From an uncultured Alphaproteobacteria bacterium (lineage in GTDB: Bacteria; Pseudomonadota; Alphaproteobacteria; CAAHEQ01; UBA3637): a stretch of 45,620 bases of DNA. The notes beneath the pieces are model-generated. The model made no database searches. It worked only from the letters and a program-made list of their open reading frames with translations, and was not told the origin of the DNA. The stretch covers positions 1-45,620 of the forward strand of contig CANQUX010000013.1 in the NCBI GenBank assembly GCA_947627155.1, read 5' to 3'. Positions 1-7,335 of this stretch are shown here, piece after piece. The translations under genes and the position numbers were made by a program. Each line of letters starts with the position of its first letter. The first letter of the stretch is position 1.

Positions 1-48
1 GCACCAAATAAACCCTCGTTTAATTGGGCATTTTATGATGAAAAATAA
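1..48 (+). CDS. C-terminal end of an upstream gene (partial)
   Basis: Frame 1 is open from the window edge to a TAA at 46-48 and reads APNKPSFNWAFYDEK. It ends 23 bases before the next start, as expected for the last residues of a gene in the same cluster. Fifteen residues are too few to name it. It may also be chance. Confidence 0.35.
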   Translation, partial: APNKPSFNWAFYDEK

Positions 49-71
49 TTGAATAAATAACAGGAAAATCA

Positions 72-1010
72 ATGAAGAACAATACAATGCATATTTTTTA
101 TGCGATAAATAATGCTTATACGCAACATGCGTATGTTTCCATCATTTCTGTTTTAAAAAACAATCAGAATGAGGCAATTCATTTTTATATTATGTCAAAT
201 GATTTAAGCGAAAAAAATAAAAACTTATTTTCTGAATTGGAAAAAAAATTTAATAATTGTCAGTTGACTTTTTTTGATATGGACGAGTCACAATTTTCTC
301 ATTTAAAACTCAATATTTCGCACATCGGTTGTCAAACTTATTTTCGCTATTTAATACCCGAGTTGGCGCCGAATTTAAATAAAGCCCTTTATTTGGATGC
401 TGATCTGGTTGTTAATGACTCTCTGATTGATTTATGGAATACGGATATTTCACATTATTATGCGGCGGGCGTTCGTGATTCTTATATTGAAAATATACAT
501 TATTCTCAAAAGCCGGGATTATTCGCCCCTGATCTTTATGTTAATGCCGGCGTTTTGTTACTGAACATTCAAAAAATACGACAGGATAATAAAACAAAAG
601 AACTGTTTTTAAACACGAAAAAATTTGAAAATATCATTGAATATCAAGATCAGGATATTATTAACATAACTTTTAAGGGAAAAATTAAGTTATTACCTCA
701 AAAATACAATTTCACGCAATATGATATTTCCAACAGTGATGAAGTTGCTTTGCATCAGGCTTGTATTATTCATTTTACGGGCGCTAAAAAACCTTGGAAG
801 GCTTTTGAGTATATGGCAAACGCGGCGGAAAAATATTATTATAAATATCTTCAATTAACGCCGTTTCAAAACACTTTTCGGAAAAAGTTATTGAATATAC
901 ATAAATATATTTTTTATAAGAAAAACGACGGTTCCAAACGAAGCATTTGTATTTGCGGAATAAAATTTAAATATACCAAAAAGAAAAAGCCGGAGATTTA
1001 TACAGATTAA
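72..1010 (+). CDS. GT8 family glycosyltransferase
   Basis: This 312-residue protein is a probable cytoplasmic, retaining sugar transferase that extends a surface glycan (LPS or capsule). The N-terminus (IFYAINNAYTQHAYVSIISVLKN) matches the start of GT8/LgtC-type enzymes. The metal- and nucleotide-binding DxD is seen as LYLDADLVV near residues 106-114, followed by the family's N-A-G-V-L-L-L-N block near 157-164 and H-F-T-G-x-x-K-P-W near 235-243. The C-terminus is strongly basic (KFKYTKKKKPEIYTD), which suggests contact with the inner membrane. A CAGGAAA sequence sits just before the ATG. The sugar donor and acceptor cannot be told from sequence. Confidence 0.88.
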   Translation: MKNNTMHIFYAINNAYTQHAYVSIISVLKNNQNEAIHFYIMSNDLSEKNKNLFSELEKKFNNCQLTFFDMDESQFSHLKLNISHIGCQTYFRYLIPELAPNLNKALYLDADLVVNDSLIDLWNTDISHYYAAGVRDSYIENIHYSQKPGLFAPDLYVNAGVLLLNIQKIRQDNKTKELFLNTKKFENIIEYQDQDIINITFKGKIKLLPQKYNFTQYDISNSDEVALHQACIIHFTGAKKPWKAFEYMANAAEKYYYKYLQLTPFQNTFRKKLLNIHKYIFYKKNDGSKRSICICGIKFKYTKKKKPEIYTD

Positions 1011-1021
1011 ATAATGAAGTA

Positions 1022-1630
1022 TTGATGCAATATTTACCCAATCCCGTGGAAATTGATAAAAATTTTGATGTACAACGGTATCAAAAGAAAAATAAAATTA
1101 TTTTTTTAGGACGTATAGAATCGGTGAAAAGAGGTTGGCTTTTTTGCGAAATTGCCAAACGGTTGCCGCAATATGAATTTTATGTGTTGGGAAAAACTTT
1201 TCGGGAAGAAAACAGAAACAAAGAAATTATGGCGCAATATAGAAATATTAAAAATTTGCATTTTGTCGGTCATGTGGAGGGAGTGCAAAAGGCAAACTAT
1301 TTGAAAGATGCCAAAATACTTGTCAATACTTCCATTCATGAAGCATTGCCCGTTTCGTTTTTAGAGGCGTTATCTTATGGTACGGTGTTGGTCAGTAACA
1401 GAAATCCGGAAAATTTAACCGCTCAATTCGGTATTTGGGTTGGTGATGTGTTGGGAGACGGCTTTGATAAAGTTGATTTATATTGTAACGCCATTCAAAA
1501 ATTGATGCAAAATGAAAAATTAAGAAAAAAATTATCACAAAAGGGCGTTGAATATGTTAAAAAAGTTCATAATGTTGATAATTTTATTCAAAATTTAAGA
1601 ACAATTTTGCATGAAGAAGCCGAGTGCTGA
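1022..1630 (+). pseudogene. Truncated GT4 glycosyltransferase, C-terminal half only
   Basis: The reading frame (TTG at 1022, ATG at 1025) holds about 200 residues. They begin at LPNPVEID and IIFLGRIESVKRG, which normally lie in the middle of a GT4/GT-B enzyme. The donor-site block near residues 111-125 (NTSIHEALPVSFLEA) is intact. The N-terminal acceptor Rossmann domain of about 170 residues is missing, and no recognisable ribosome site lies in the 11 bases after the GT8 stop codon. I infer a decayed gene fused or deleted at its front. A functional single-domain protein is less likely. Confidence 0.7.
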
Positions 1631-1765
1631 TATCACATTCTTCCTTGCTTAAAAAAGGGGCAGTTTATCATATCATAAAAACGTTTCCCCTAAAATCAAT
1701 CGGGAAGCGATGAGCGAGATGAAATAAGCATGTTAAAATTCATTCGCGGCTGAATATCTTTTTCA

Positions 1766-1794
1766 TTGCCTTTCGGGAAAAAATTTTTTATACT
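1766..1794 (+). promoter_or_regulatory. Sigma70-type promoter
   Basis: TTGCCT (1766-1771), a 17-base spacer and TATACT (1789-1794) lie 38 bases upstream of the small lipoprotein ATG. Nothing else was recognised in the 200-base gap around it. Confidence 0.55.
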
Positions 1795-1832
1795 GTACTA
1801 AAACGTCGGGTTGGTATAAAAAAGGATTTAAT

Positions 1833-2189
1833 ATGAAAAAAACAGTGCTGATAATGTGTTTGTTGCTGGGCGGATGCTCATTGATGCATTTTTCCGATGA
1901 TGAAAAAGCAAAAAATCCGCAATGCGCAAGCTTTGAAAAAGATATTAACGTTTTTGCGGTTTATGATCGGTTTTTGTTGGGTACAATTTGTACGAAGCGA
2001 TTTAATAATGTGTGTTTGGATCAGCAGGTAATTTATTTATTGCGTGAAAAGAACGTTCTTTATTATGACGGCTTAACCCTTCCGGTTCCCGAGGGAAAAT
2101 GTATAACTTATGTTGATTCTTATTCTTTAAACACGGAACTGAATGTGCCCTTAACCGTTCCGGTCGTGAATTTTGTTAATAAAAGATAA
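1833..2189 (+). CDS. Small lipoprotein of unknown function
   Basis: 118 residues. The N-terminus (MKKTVLIMCLLLGGCSLMH) is a classical lipoprotein signal with a lipobox LLGGC, so the mature protein should be lipid-anchored at Cys15 in the inner or outer membrane. The mature part has a few further cysteines (in CASFEKDI, GTICTKRF and KCITYVD) that could form disulfides in the periplasm. No family was recognised. An AAGGA ribosome site precedes the ATG, and the gene has its own promoter at 1766. It is followed 14 bases later by the nucleotidyltransferase gene and may be co-transcribed with it. Confidence 0.75.
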   Translation: MKKTVLIMCLLLGGCSLMHFSDDEKAKNPQCASFEKDINVFAVYDRFLLGTICTKRFNNVCLDQQVIYLLREKNVLYYDGLTLPVPEGKCITYVDSYSLNTELNVPLTVPVVNFVNKR

Positions 2190-2203
2190 GGCATTTTGTT
2201 GTT

Positions 2204-2635
2204 ATGAAGCGGGATAAAATGAAAAAAGTTTTTGTTTCCGGTTGTTTTGATTTGCTGCACAGCGGACATATTCGGTTTTTGGAAGAAGCTGCGCGGTTAG
2301 GGGCGTTATATGTGTCTGTCGGTTCCGATAAAACAATTGCCGAATTAAAGCATCGCAAAACGGTTTATAATGAAAAAGAGCGACAATATATGGTTTCATC
2401 GTTAAAATTCGTGAAAAAATGCTTTATCGGATCCGGCTCGGGATATTTGGATTTTTTACCTGAATTAAATCAGGTCAAACCGGATATTTTTTTCGTGAAT
2501 ACCGACGGGGATTCGCCTGAAAAAAGAGAATATATGGCGGCACATAACATACAATATATTGTGCAAAAACGCGCGCCGAAAAAAGGTCTGCCGAAAAGAT
2601 CCACCACCGAATTGCGTCAATCATTATCAAAGTAA
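2204..2635 (+). CDS. Cytidylyltransferase-like sugar-phosphate nucleotidyltransferase
   Basis: 143 residues of the HIGH-type nucleotidyltransferase superfamily. KVFVSGCFDLLHSGHIRFL near the N-terminus carries the nucleotide-binding G-x-F-D and the H-x-G-H signature. RSTTEL near the C-terminus matches the ISST-type motif of RfaE-C, GlmU-independent heptose adenylyltransferases and TagD. It should couple NTP to a sugar or polyol phosphate. The next gene, 11 bases downstream, is a GHMP sugar kinase, so the pair probably activates one sugar (kinase, then nucleotidyl transfer), as in the heptose pathway. The start may be ATG 2204 or ATG 2219; both have weak purine-rich leaders. The exact sugar is unknown. 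Confidence 0.8.
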   Translation: MKRDKMKKVFVSGCFDLLHSGHIRFLEEAARLGALYVSVGSDKTIAELKHRKTVYNEKERQYMVSSLKFVKKCFIGSGSGYLDFLPELNQVKPDIFFVNTDGDSPEKREYMAAHNIQYIVQKRAPKKGLPKRSTTELRQSLSK

Positions 2636-2646
2636 AAGGAAGAATA

Positions 2647-3369
2647 ATGAAAGAGTTACAAAATGCTTCGGTTAATTTTTTTGATTATGCTCCCGTTCGA
2701 GTTGATTTTGCCGGCGGTTGGCTGGATACGCCGGGCAAACACAGAACAGGCGGTTATGTTGTGAATTGTGCCGTATCGCCGTTTGTTTCCAAAGAAGAGT
2801 GGCTTTACAGTCAACGGAGCGGATTAGGCGGTTCTTCGGCGTGGGCGTATATCAACAAAATCAATCCGTTTCAATTTGATATGGAACACGGCAACGGTTG
2901 GCAGGATTCTGCCATTATTTTGGAAACGGGGTGTTGTGTTTGGCATTCGGGTGATGCGCCTGTGTTAGATTTTAAAAACACCGGTGATTTTTTGCGCGGT
3001 AAAATGGCGTTATATAACACAAACATACCGCACGACACGGCTTTATTATCCGAAAAACCGCGCGATATCGAACACATTAAAGAGGCAAGCAAAATTGCCA
3101 GAAAAGGCGTTAAAGAGAGCGATATTCAAACGCTGGCGCAAGCGATTCGGCTCACATATAAGATGCAATTGGAAGAGGGAATGGCACCGTTACCGTATCA
3201 AGATTTGCAAGGTCTTTTAGGGTTTAAATATTGCGGCAGCGGGCATGGCGGATATGCGCTTTATTTATTTGAAACCTCTGCCCACAGAGATAAAGCCGTT
3301 CAAGGTGAGAAAGATTTTTTAAGCATTGAGCCTTATTGTCGGTTATTCAGCGGCGTGGAAAAGAAGTAA
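2647..3369 (+). CDS. Compact GHMP-family sugar kinase
   Basis: 240 residues. APVRVDFAGGWLDTPG (residues 16-31) is the substrate-binding start typical of heptose-7-phosphate and fucose kinases. GLGGSSAWA near residue 60 is the GHMP ATP-binding motif 2, and KYCGSGHGGYALYLF near 206-220 is motif 3. Family members usually have about 330 residues, and here motif 2 comes unusually early, so about 40-50 residues between motifs 1 and 2 are missing. The frame is otherwise intact. It probably phosphorylates the sugar that the adjacent nucleotidyltransferase activates. A ribosome site AAGGAAG precedes the ATG. Confidence 0.75.
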   Translation: MKELQNASVNFFDYAPVRVDFAGGWLDTPGKHRTGGYVVNCAVSPFVSKEEWLYSQRSGLGGSSAWAYINKINPFQFDMEHGNGWQDSAIILETGCCVWHSGDAPVLDFKNTGDFLRGKMALYNTNIPHDTALLSEKPRDIEHIKEASKIARKGVKESDIQTLAQAIRLTYKMQLEEGMAPLPYQDLQGLLGFKYCGSGHGGYALYLFETSAHRDKAVQGEKDFLSIEPYCRLFSGVEKK

Positions 3370-3410
3370 AAATCCGCTTGTTTTTTAACAAAGACATAAT
3401 CGGTTGATTG

Positions 3411-3441
3411 CCTTCAAAAGCGCAAGAGAAGGAAGTTTTTT
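3411..3441 (+). terminator. Weak candidate terminator after the GHMP kinase
   Basis: CCTTC (3411-3415) pairs with GAAGG (3428-3432), followed by AAG and a run of six T. The stem is short and the loop is 12 bases, so this is tentative. Confidence 0.35.
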
Positions 3442-3450
3442 AAATTTTAC

Positions 3451-3479
3451 TTGCGTTTTATGACATTATGGTTTACAAT
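3451..3479 (+). promoter_or_regulatory. Promoter of the first barrel-gene leader
   Basis: TTGCGT (3451-3456), a 17-base spacer and TACAAT (3474-3479). The second copy at 7307-7335 has the same -35 and spacer with a perfect TATAAT. The ankyrin gene promoter also starts with TTGCGT and a 17-base spacer. The predicted start of transcription is near 3486. Confidence 0.75.
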
Positions 3480-3485
3480 CGTATT

Positions 3486-3794
3486 ATCGTGAAGTTGAAA
3501 ATATAATTTTTAATTTTGCGATTGAGTGCCTGTTAGGCGCAAGAGAGCTGTCGTAAGCTCATAATTGTGTACGGTGTTAGGGTATAAACATCGTTAAGTT
3601 GTTGGATTTTTTTAAATTCAACAATAAATATATCCCCGATTCATAGCAATATGGTCGGGGAGCCTTTAACGGATGTCCAAAAGCCCGTAAAACGGCTTTA
3701 AAGGTTAAAGGAGTCATTGTACACAATATGATTTACGAACTCTCCGACCGCCTTATTCAGGCGGTTAAATTTTATATTTTATAAGGAGAGGGAT
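3486..3794 (+). ncRNA. Structured 5' leader RNA, copy 1 (candidate riboswitch-like element)
   Basis: About 309 bases of untranslated leader lie between the promoter and the barrel-gene ATG. Stems seen by eye: 3516-3520/3538-3542; 3545-3549/3556-3560; 3599-3609/3614-3624 (11 bp, loop TTTT); 3633-3639/3655-3661 (TCCCCGA/TCGGGGA); 3663-3670/3704-3711 (8 bp) enclosing 3680-3688/3692-3699; 3747-3753/3759-3765 (7 bp). A long-range helix pairs 3564-3572 with 3719-3727. The second copy (6992-7300, minus) differs at only about 16 transcribed positions. Eleven of these fall in the long-range helix and preserve pairing at five consecutive pairs. CTCTCC at 3740-3745 can pair with the Shine-Dalgarno GGAGAG at 3785-3790. 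I recognise no known riboswitch class. Confidence 0.8.
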
Positions 3795-4550
3795 ATGAAA
3801 AAATTTTTATTCTCAGGATCAATAATCATTCTTTTTGCAATCAACGCAAATGCAGCAGATACATATTCTTACGGATATGTTTATCCTTACGCCGGAAACG
3901 CTGCTTATGCACAACCGTATGGAAATACTGCCGTTCCAACCGTACCGGCTCAAAATCAAGCCGGCAGAAGAATACACACGCAACGCTCGTCATATGCAAC
4001 GGGTATCAGACCATACGTTTCTGCCAAAGTAAATTATAATATGATGAAAAATGACGTAAAAGTAACAGAATCATATGGTTCACGTTCATCAACTGAAAAA
4101 GCTGATGTCGATGATGATGTTTTAGGCGGCAGTGTGGCTGCGGGTATAAAAGCCGGTATGATCAGAAGTGAATTGGAAGGGAACCTTCACCAAGATGCCG
4201 AAAAAACAATATATGGATTAAAAGCTTCTGTTAAAAATAATTCGTTAATGTGGAATACATATCTTGATATTCCCACAAGAACACCTGTAACACCCTATAT
4301 CGGAGCGGGTATCGGTGTTGCGCGATTAAAAGCAACGGTAAAAGATGCTGATATTAATAAAACCTCTACCAATTTTGCTTGGCAGATCGGCGCCGGCACA
4401 GCCGTTGAGGTAACACGAAATGTTGCCGTTGATTTGGGTTACAGATATGTTGATAACGGTTCCTTTAAAGTGTATTCAGATGAATCTGAAACAGATAAAC
4501 TTGATTCCACTTCTCATGAAATTTATTTAGGAATGAGATATACATTCTGA
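3795..4550 (+). CDS. Outer-membrane beta-barrel protein, paralogue 1
   Basis: 251 residues. A signal peptide ends at about residue 20 (FAINANA before ADTYS). A Tyr/Pro/Gln-rich linker (about 22-60) is absent from the paralogue at 6356. The rest (about 68-251) is made of alternating beta strands such as IRPYVSAKVNYN, SELEGNL, TPYIGAGIGVA and VAVDLGYRYVDNG, and it ends in Tyr-Thr-Phe, the usual C-terminal signal for BAM-dependent insertion. It probably forms a small 8-stranded barrel; whether it is adhesive or structural is unknown. Translation probably depends on the structured leader upstream. A hairpin terminator follows at 4583. Confidence 0.85.
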   Translation: MKKFLFSGSIIILFAINANAADTYSYGYVYPYAGNAAYAQPYGNTAVPTVPAQNQAGRRIHTQRSSYATGIRPYVSAKVNYNMMKNDVKVTESYGSRSSTEKADVDDDVLGGSVAAGIKAGMIRSELEGNLHQDAEKTIYGLKASVKNNSLMWNTYLDIPTRTPVTPYIGAGIGVARLKATVKDADINKTSTNFAWQIGAGTAVEVTRNVAVDLGYRYVDNGSFKVYSDESETDKLDSTSHEIYLGMRYTF

Positions 4551-4582
4551 TAGCATAAAAAATTAAAAGCTTGTTTTAAGAA

Positions 4583-4610
4583 AAGGTGCCAAATTTCGGC
4601 ACCTTTTTGA
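4583..4610. terminator. Bidirectional terminator between barrel gene 1 and the ankyrin gene
   Basis: AAGGTGCC (4583-4590) and GGCACCTT (4598-4605) form an 8-bp stem with T-rich flanks on both strands. It serves the plus-strand barrel gene (ending 4550) and the minus-strand ankyrin gene (ending 4622). The 4551-4615 stretch recurs almost exactly, inverted, at 6291-6355. Confidence 0.85.
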
Positions 4611-4621
4611 TTGTTTGAGAT

Positions 4622-6220
4622 TTATTCTGTTGCCTCGTTTTGTTGTAATAATACATTATGCAGAACAACTGTTCCTTCCGTTTCAGCTCCCTTTTGAACC
4701 AGTAATTCTACAATGTCGTCATGTTTTTTGATAGAAGCCAGCAGTAAAGCCGTAAAACCGTCATTATCTTTTATATTGATATCGGCACCGTGTTCAATAA
4801 GTAATTCCGCTATGTCTTTATAACCCCCTACGACTGCACACATTAAAGCAGTCCGCCCGTTACTTGTTTGTGCATTTACATTTGCACCGTGTTGAATAAG
4901 CAATTCTGCAATCTCTTTATGCCCTTCTTGTGCGGCCCATATTAAAGCAGTGGCACCTTCCTCATTTTGTGCATTTATATCGGCACCTTTTTGAATGAGC
5001 AGCTCGGCTATTTCTTTATGATTTTCTTGTGTTGCCAATATTAAAGCCGTAAAACCGTTTTTTTGTTGTGTATTAATATTTACCTCTTGTTGAAGCAGTA
5101 ATTCCGCCATCTCTTTATAACCTGTTTGTATGGCAAGCATTAAGGCAGTCCAACCGTTCTTGTTTTGTAAATTCACATTCGCGCCGTGTTGAATCAACAA
5201 TTCGGCCACATCTTTATGTTTTTCTTGTACGGCAAGCATTAAAGCAGTCCAACTATCCTTATCTTGCAAATTCACATTCGCACCTTTTTGAATTAACAAT
5301 TCGGCTATATTTTTATGATTTTCTTGGATGGCAAGCATTAAAGTCGTCCACCCGTCATTTGTTTGCGCATTCACATTCGCACCGCGTTGAATTAACAACT
5401 CTGCTATCTCTTTATTTCCGGTTATTGCCGTACCCATGAAAGCAGTCCACTTATCCTTATCTTGCACATTTACGTTGGCACCGTGTTGAATGAGTAATTC
5501 TGCTATCTCTTTATGGTCTTCTTTAACGGCGTACATTAAAGCAGTCCACTCATCATTATCTTGTGCATTCACGTTTGCACCGTGTTGAATAAATAATTCT
5601 GCAATCTCTTTATGCCCTTCTTGTGCCGCGAACATTAAAGGAGTGACACCCGCACTGAATTGTGCATTCACATCGGCACCTTGTTGAATAAGCAATTCTG
5701 CTATGTCTTTGTGGTTTTCTTTGACTGCTAACATTAAAGCAGCAGCACCATCACTCGTTTGTGCATTTACATTCGCACCGTGTTGAATAAGCAATTCTGC
5801 TATGTCTTTATGCCCTTCTTTAACGGCGTACATTAAAGCAGTAGCACCATCACTTGTTTGTGCATTTACATTCGCACCGTGTTGAATAAGCAATTCTGCA
5901 ATCTCTTTATGTCCTTCTTGTGCAGCCCATATTAAAGCAGTCCACCCGTCACTTGTTTGTGCATTCACGTTTGCACCCTGTTGAATGAGTGATTCCGCGA
6001 TATCTTTATGGCCTTCTTGTGCGGCCCATATTAAAGCAGTGGCGCCGTCCTTATTTTTGGCATTTACATTCGCACCGTGTTGAATGAGTAATTCGATAAG
6101 CTCTTTATTTTCACTTTCAACCGTGTTTAATAAATCATCGGAGTGAGTTGTATCAGCACTTGCAATAGTATAACTGAAAACAATAATGCAAAAAATAATT
6201 GACAGTTTAAGAAATTTCAT
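4622..6220 (-). CDS. Secreted or periplasmic ankyrin-repeat protein
   Basis: 532 residues. A signal peptide (MKFLKLSIIFCIIVFSYTIASA) is followed directly by about fifteen 33-residue ankyrin repeats with the core D-G-x-T-A-L-I-x-A-A-Q-E-G-H-K-x-I-A-E-L-L-I-Q-x-G-A-N-V-N-A-Q. Repeats are so alike that 99-bp unit repetition is visible in the DNA, which implies recent expansion and easy length change. Ankyrin stacks bind other proteins; with a signal peptide this one should act in the periplasm, on the surface or outside the cell. No catalytic domain is present. A GGAG ribosome site and a TTGCGT-type promoter lie upstream. It sits between two inverted barrel-gene cassettes. Confidence 0.88.
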   Translation of the reverse strand: MKFLKLSIIFCIIVFSYTIASADTTHSDDLLNTVESENKELIELLIQHGANVNAKNKDGATALIWAAQEGHKDIAESLIQQGANVNAQTSDGWTALIWAAQEGHKEIAELLIQHGANVNAQTSDGATALMYAVKEGHKDIAELLIQHGANVNAQTSDGAAALMLAVKENHKDIAELLIQQGADVNAQFSAGVTPLMFAAQEGHKEIAELFIQHGANVNAQDNDEWTALMYAVKEDHKEIAELLIQHGANVNVQDKDKWTAFMGTAITGNKEIAELLIQRGANVNAQTNDGWTTLMLAIQENHKNIAELLIQKGANVNLQDKDSWTALMLAVQEKHKDVAELLIQHGANVNLQNKNGWTALMLAIQTGYKEMAELLLQQEVNINTQQKNGFTALILATQENHKEIAELLIQKGADINAQNEEGATALIWAAQEGHKEIAELLIQHGANVNAQTSNGRTALMCAVVGGYKDIAELLIEHGADINIKDNDGFTALLLASIKKHDDIVELLVQKGAETEGTVVLHNVLLQQNEATE

Positions 6221-6250
6221 TTGAGGCTCCTTTTTTGTTGATTAAAAATA

Positions 6251-6279
6251 ATTTTAATCGAATATAACATAAAACGCAA
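6251..6279 (-). promoter_or_regulatory. Promoter of the ankyrin gene
   Basis: On the minus strand TTGCGT (6274-6279), 17 bases, then TAAAAT (6251-6256), about 30 bases before the ATG. The -35 region and about 20 bases around it match the start of the barrel-gene leader cassettes, so the three genes may share a promoter ancestry. Confidence 0.65.
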
Positions 6280-6296
6280 GCATAATTTTAATTTAA

Positions 6297-6323
6297 TCAA
6301 AAAGGTGCCGAAAATTGGCACCT
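6297..6323 (-). terminator. Terminator of barrel gene 2
   Basis: AAGGTGCC (6301-6308) and GGCACCTT (6316-6323) form an inverted copy of the 4583 terminator, with a T run on the minus strand. The 3' untranslated region between the stop codon and this hairpin is also nearly identical to that of barrel gene 1. Confidence 0.8.
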
Positions 6324-6355
6324 TTTCTTAAAACAAGCTTTTAATTTTTATGCTA

Positions 6356-6991
6356 TCAGAATGTGTATCTCATTCCTAAATAAAATTCATTGGATCTTAA
6401 TTTGAGTTTCCCTTTTTGTGAAACATTTACACCCATATAATTTGCTTCCTTTGAAGAGAGTGTAGATGAACCGTTATCCACATATCTGTAGCCCAAATCA
6501 ACAGCAATATTTTTTGTTACCTCAACGGCGGTTCCCACACCTGCCTGCCAAGCAAAATTGGCATTTGTTTTGCTGAGATTGATCTCCGGATCTTTTGCTC
6601 TTACTATGGCAATACCGCTACCAAAGCCGATATAAGGTGTGAAAAGCGTATTGGTCGGAATATCAATATATGTATTAAACATGATGGAATTGTTTTCAAT
6701 GGAAGCATTCGTACCCGCTACCGTTTTTTCGGCTTTTTGATGTAAATTTCCTTCTAATTCAAATCTGACAAAATTGATTTTAATACCACCGGCCAAACTT
6801 CCGCCAACAACGTCATCGTCAACATTATATTCTTGACTGGCTGACAGTGGACCGAACGAATTTGTGAATTTTGCCGTATTATCCATTTTGCTGTAGTTCA
6901 GTTTGGCAGAAACATACGGCTTGTATTCAACAGCGTTTGCATTTATGGTAAAAAGAACGGCAGAAATACCGAATAATAAAGTTTTTTTCAT
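6356..6991 (-). CDS. Outer-membrane beta-barrel protein, paralogue 2
   Basis: 211 residues with a signal peptide ending near residue 20 (FTINANA before VEYK) and the C-terminus Arg-Tyr-Thr-Phe. It aligns end to end with the barrel part of the 3795 protein (shared blocks include YVSAKLNY, VDDDVVGGS, FELEGNLHQ, TPYIGFG, NFAWQAG, GTAVEV and VAVDLGYRYVDNGS) at roughly half identity by eye. It lacks the Tyr/Pro-rich linker. The leader upstream is far more conserved than the protein. Both copies are probably expressed from the same type of promoter. It is oriented toward the ankyrin gene. Confidence 0.85.
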   Translation of the reverse strand: MKKTLLFGISAVLFTINANAVEYKPYVSAKLNYSKMDNTAKFTNSFGPLSASQEYNVDDDVVGGSLAGGIKINFVRFELEGNLHQKAEKTVAGTNASIENNSIMFNTYIDIPTNTLFTPYIGFGSGIAIVRAKDPEINLSKTNANFAWQAGVGTAVEVTKNIAVDLGYRYVDNGSSTLSSKEANYMGVNVSQKGKLKLRSNEFYLGMRYTF

Positions 6992-7300
6992 TTTTTTCTC
7001 CTTAGTAAAAATAAAATTTAACCGCCTGAATGAGGCGGTCGGAGAGTTCGTAAATCATATTACTCGGAATGATTCCTTTAACCTTTAAAGCCGTTTTACG
7101 GGCTTTTGGACATCCGTTAAAGGCTCCCCGACCATATTGCTATGAATCGGGGATATATTTATTGTTGAATTTAAAAAAATCCAACAACTTAACGATGTTT
7201 ATACCCTAACACCGCGAGTAATTATGAGCTTACGACAGCCCTCTTGCGCCTGACAGGCACTCAATCGCAAAATTAAAAATTATATTTTCAACTTTACGAT
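6992..7300 (-). ncRNA. Structured 5' leader RNA, copy 2
   Basis: This is the minus-strand copy of the 3486-3794 leader. All listed stems are kept. The long-range helix is formed here by 7215-7222 and 7059-7066 (eight pairs, ATTACTCG with CGAGTAAT), whose sequence differs from copy 1 at five adjacent pairs. The anti-Shine-Dalgarno CTCTCC is the complement of 7041-7046, and the Shine-Dalgarno GGAGA the complement of 6997-7001. Other differences from copy 1 fall in loops or keep a G-U pair (for example the T to C change in the loop of the ACCGCCT hairpin). Confidence 0.8.
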
Positions 7301-7306
7301 AATACA

Positions 7307-7335
7307 ATTATAAACCATATTTTCGTAAAACGCAA
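7307..7335 (-). promoter_or_regulatory. Promoter of barrel-gene leader 2
   Basis: Minus-strand TTGCGT (7330-7335), a 17-base spacer and a consensus TATAAT (7307-7312). It lies just beyond the ftsH terminator hairpin. Confidence 0.8.

Noticed and set aside
1022-1630. Functional complete glycosyltransferase
   Set aside because: The N-terminal GT-B domain is missing and no upstream in-frame extension or good ribosome site exists.
3443-3794. Leader region as an insertion-sequence end or attachment site
   Set aside because: There are no target duplications or transposase, and the covarying helix and promoter placement fit a transcribed leader better.
4700-6100. Tandem repeat array as a non-coding satellite or CRISPR
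   Set aside because: The 99-bp periodicity is fully explained by 33-residue ankyrin repeats in an intact frame.
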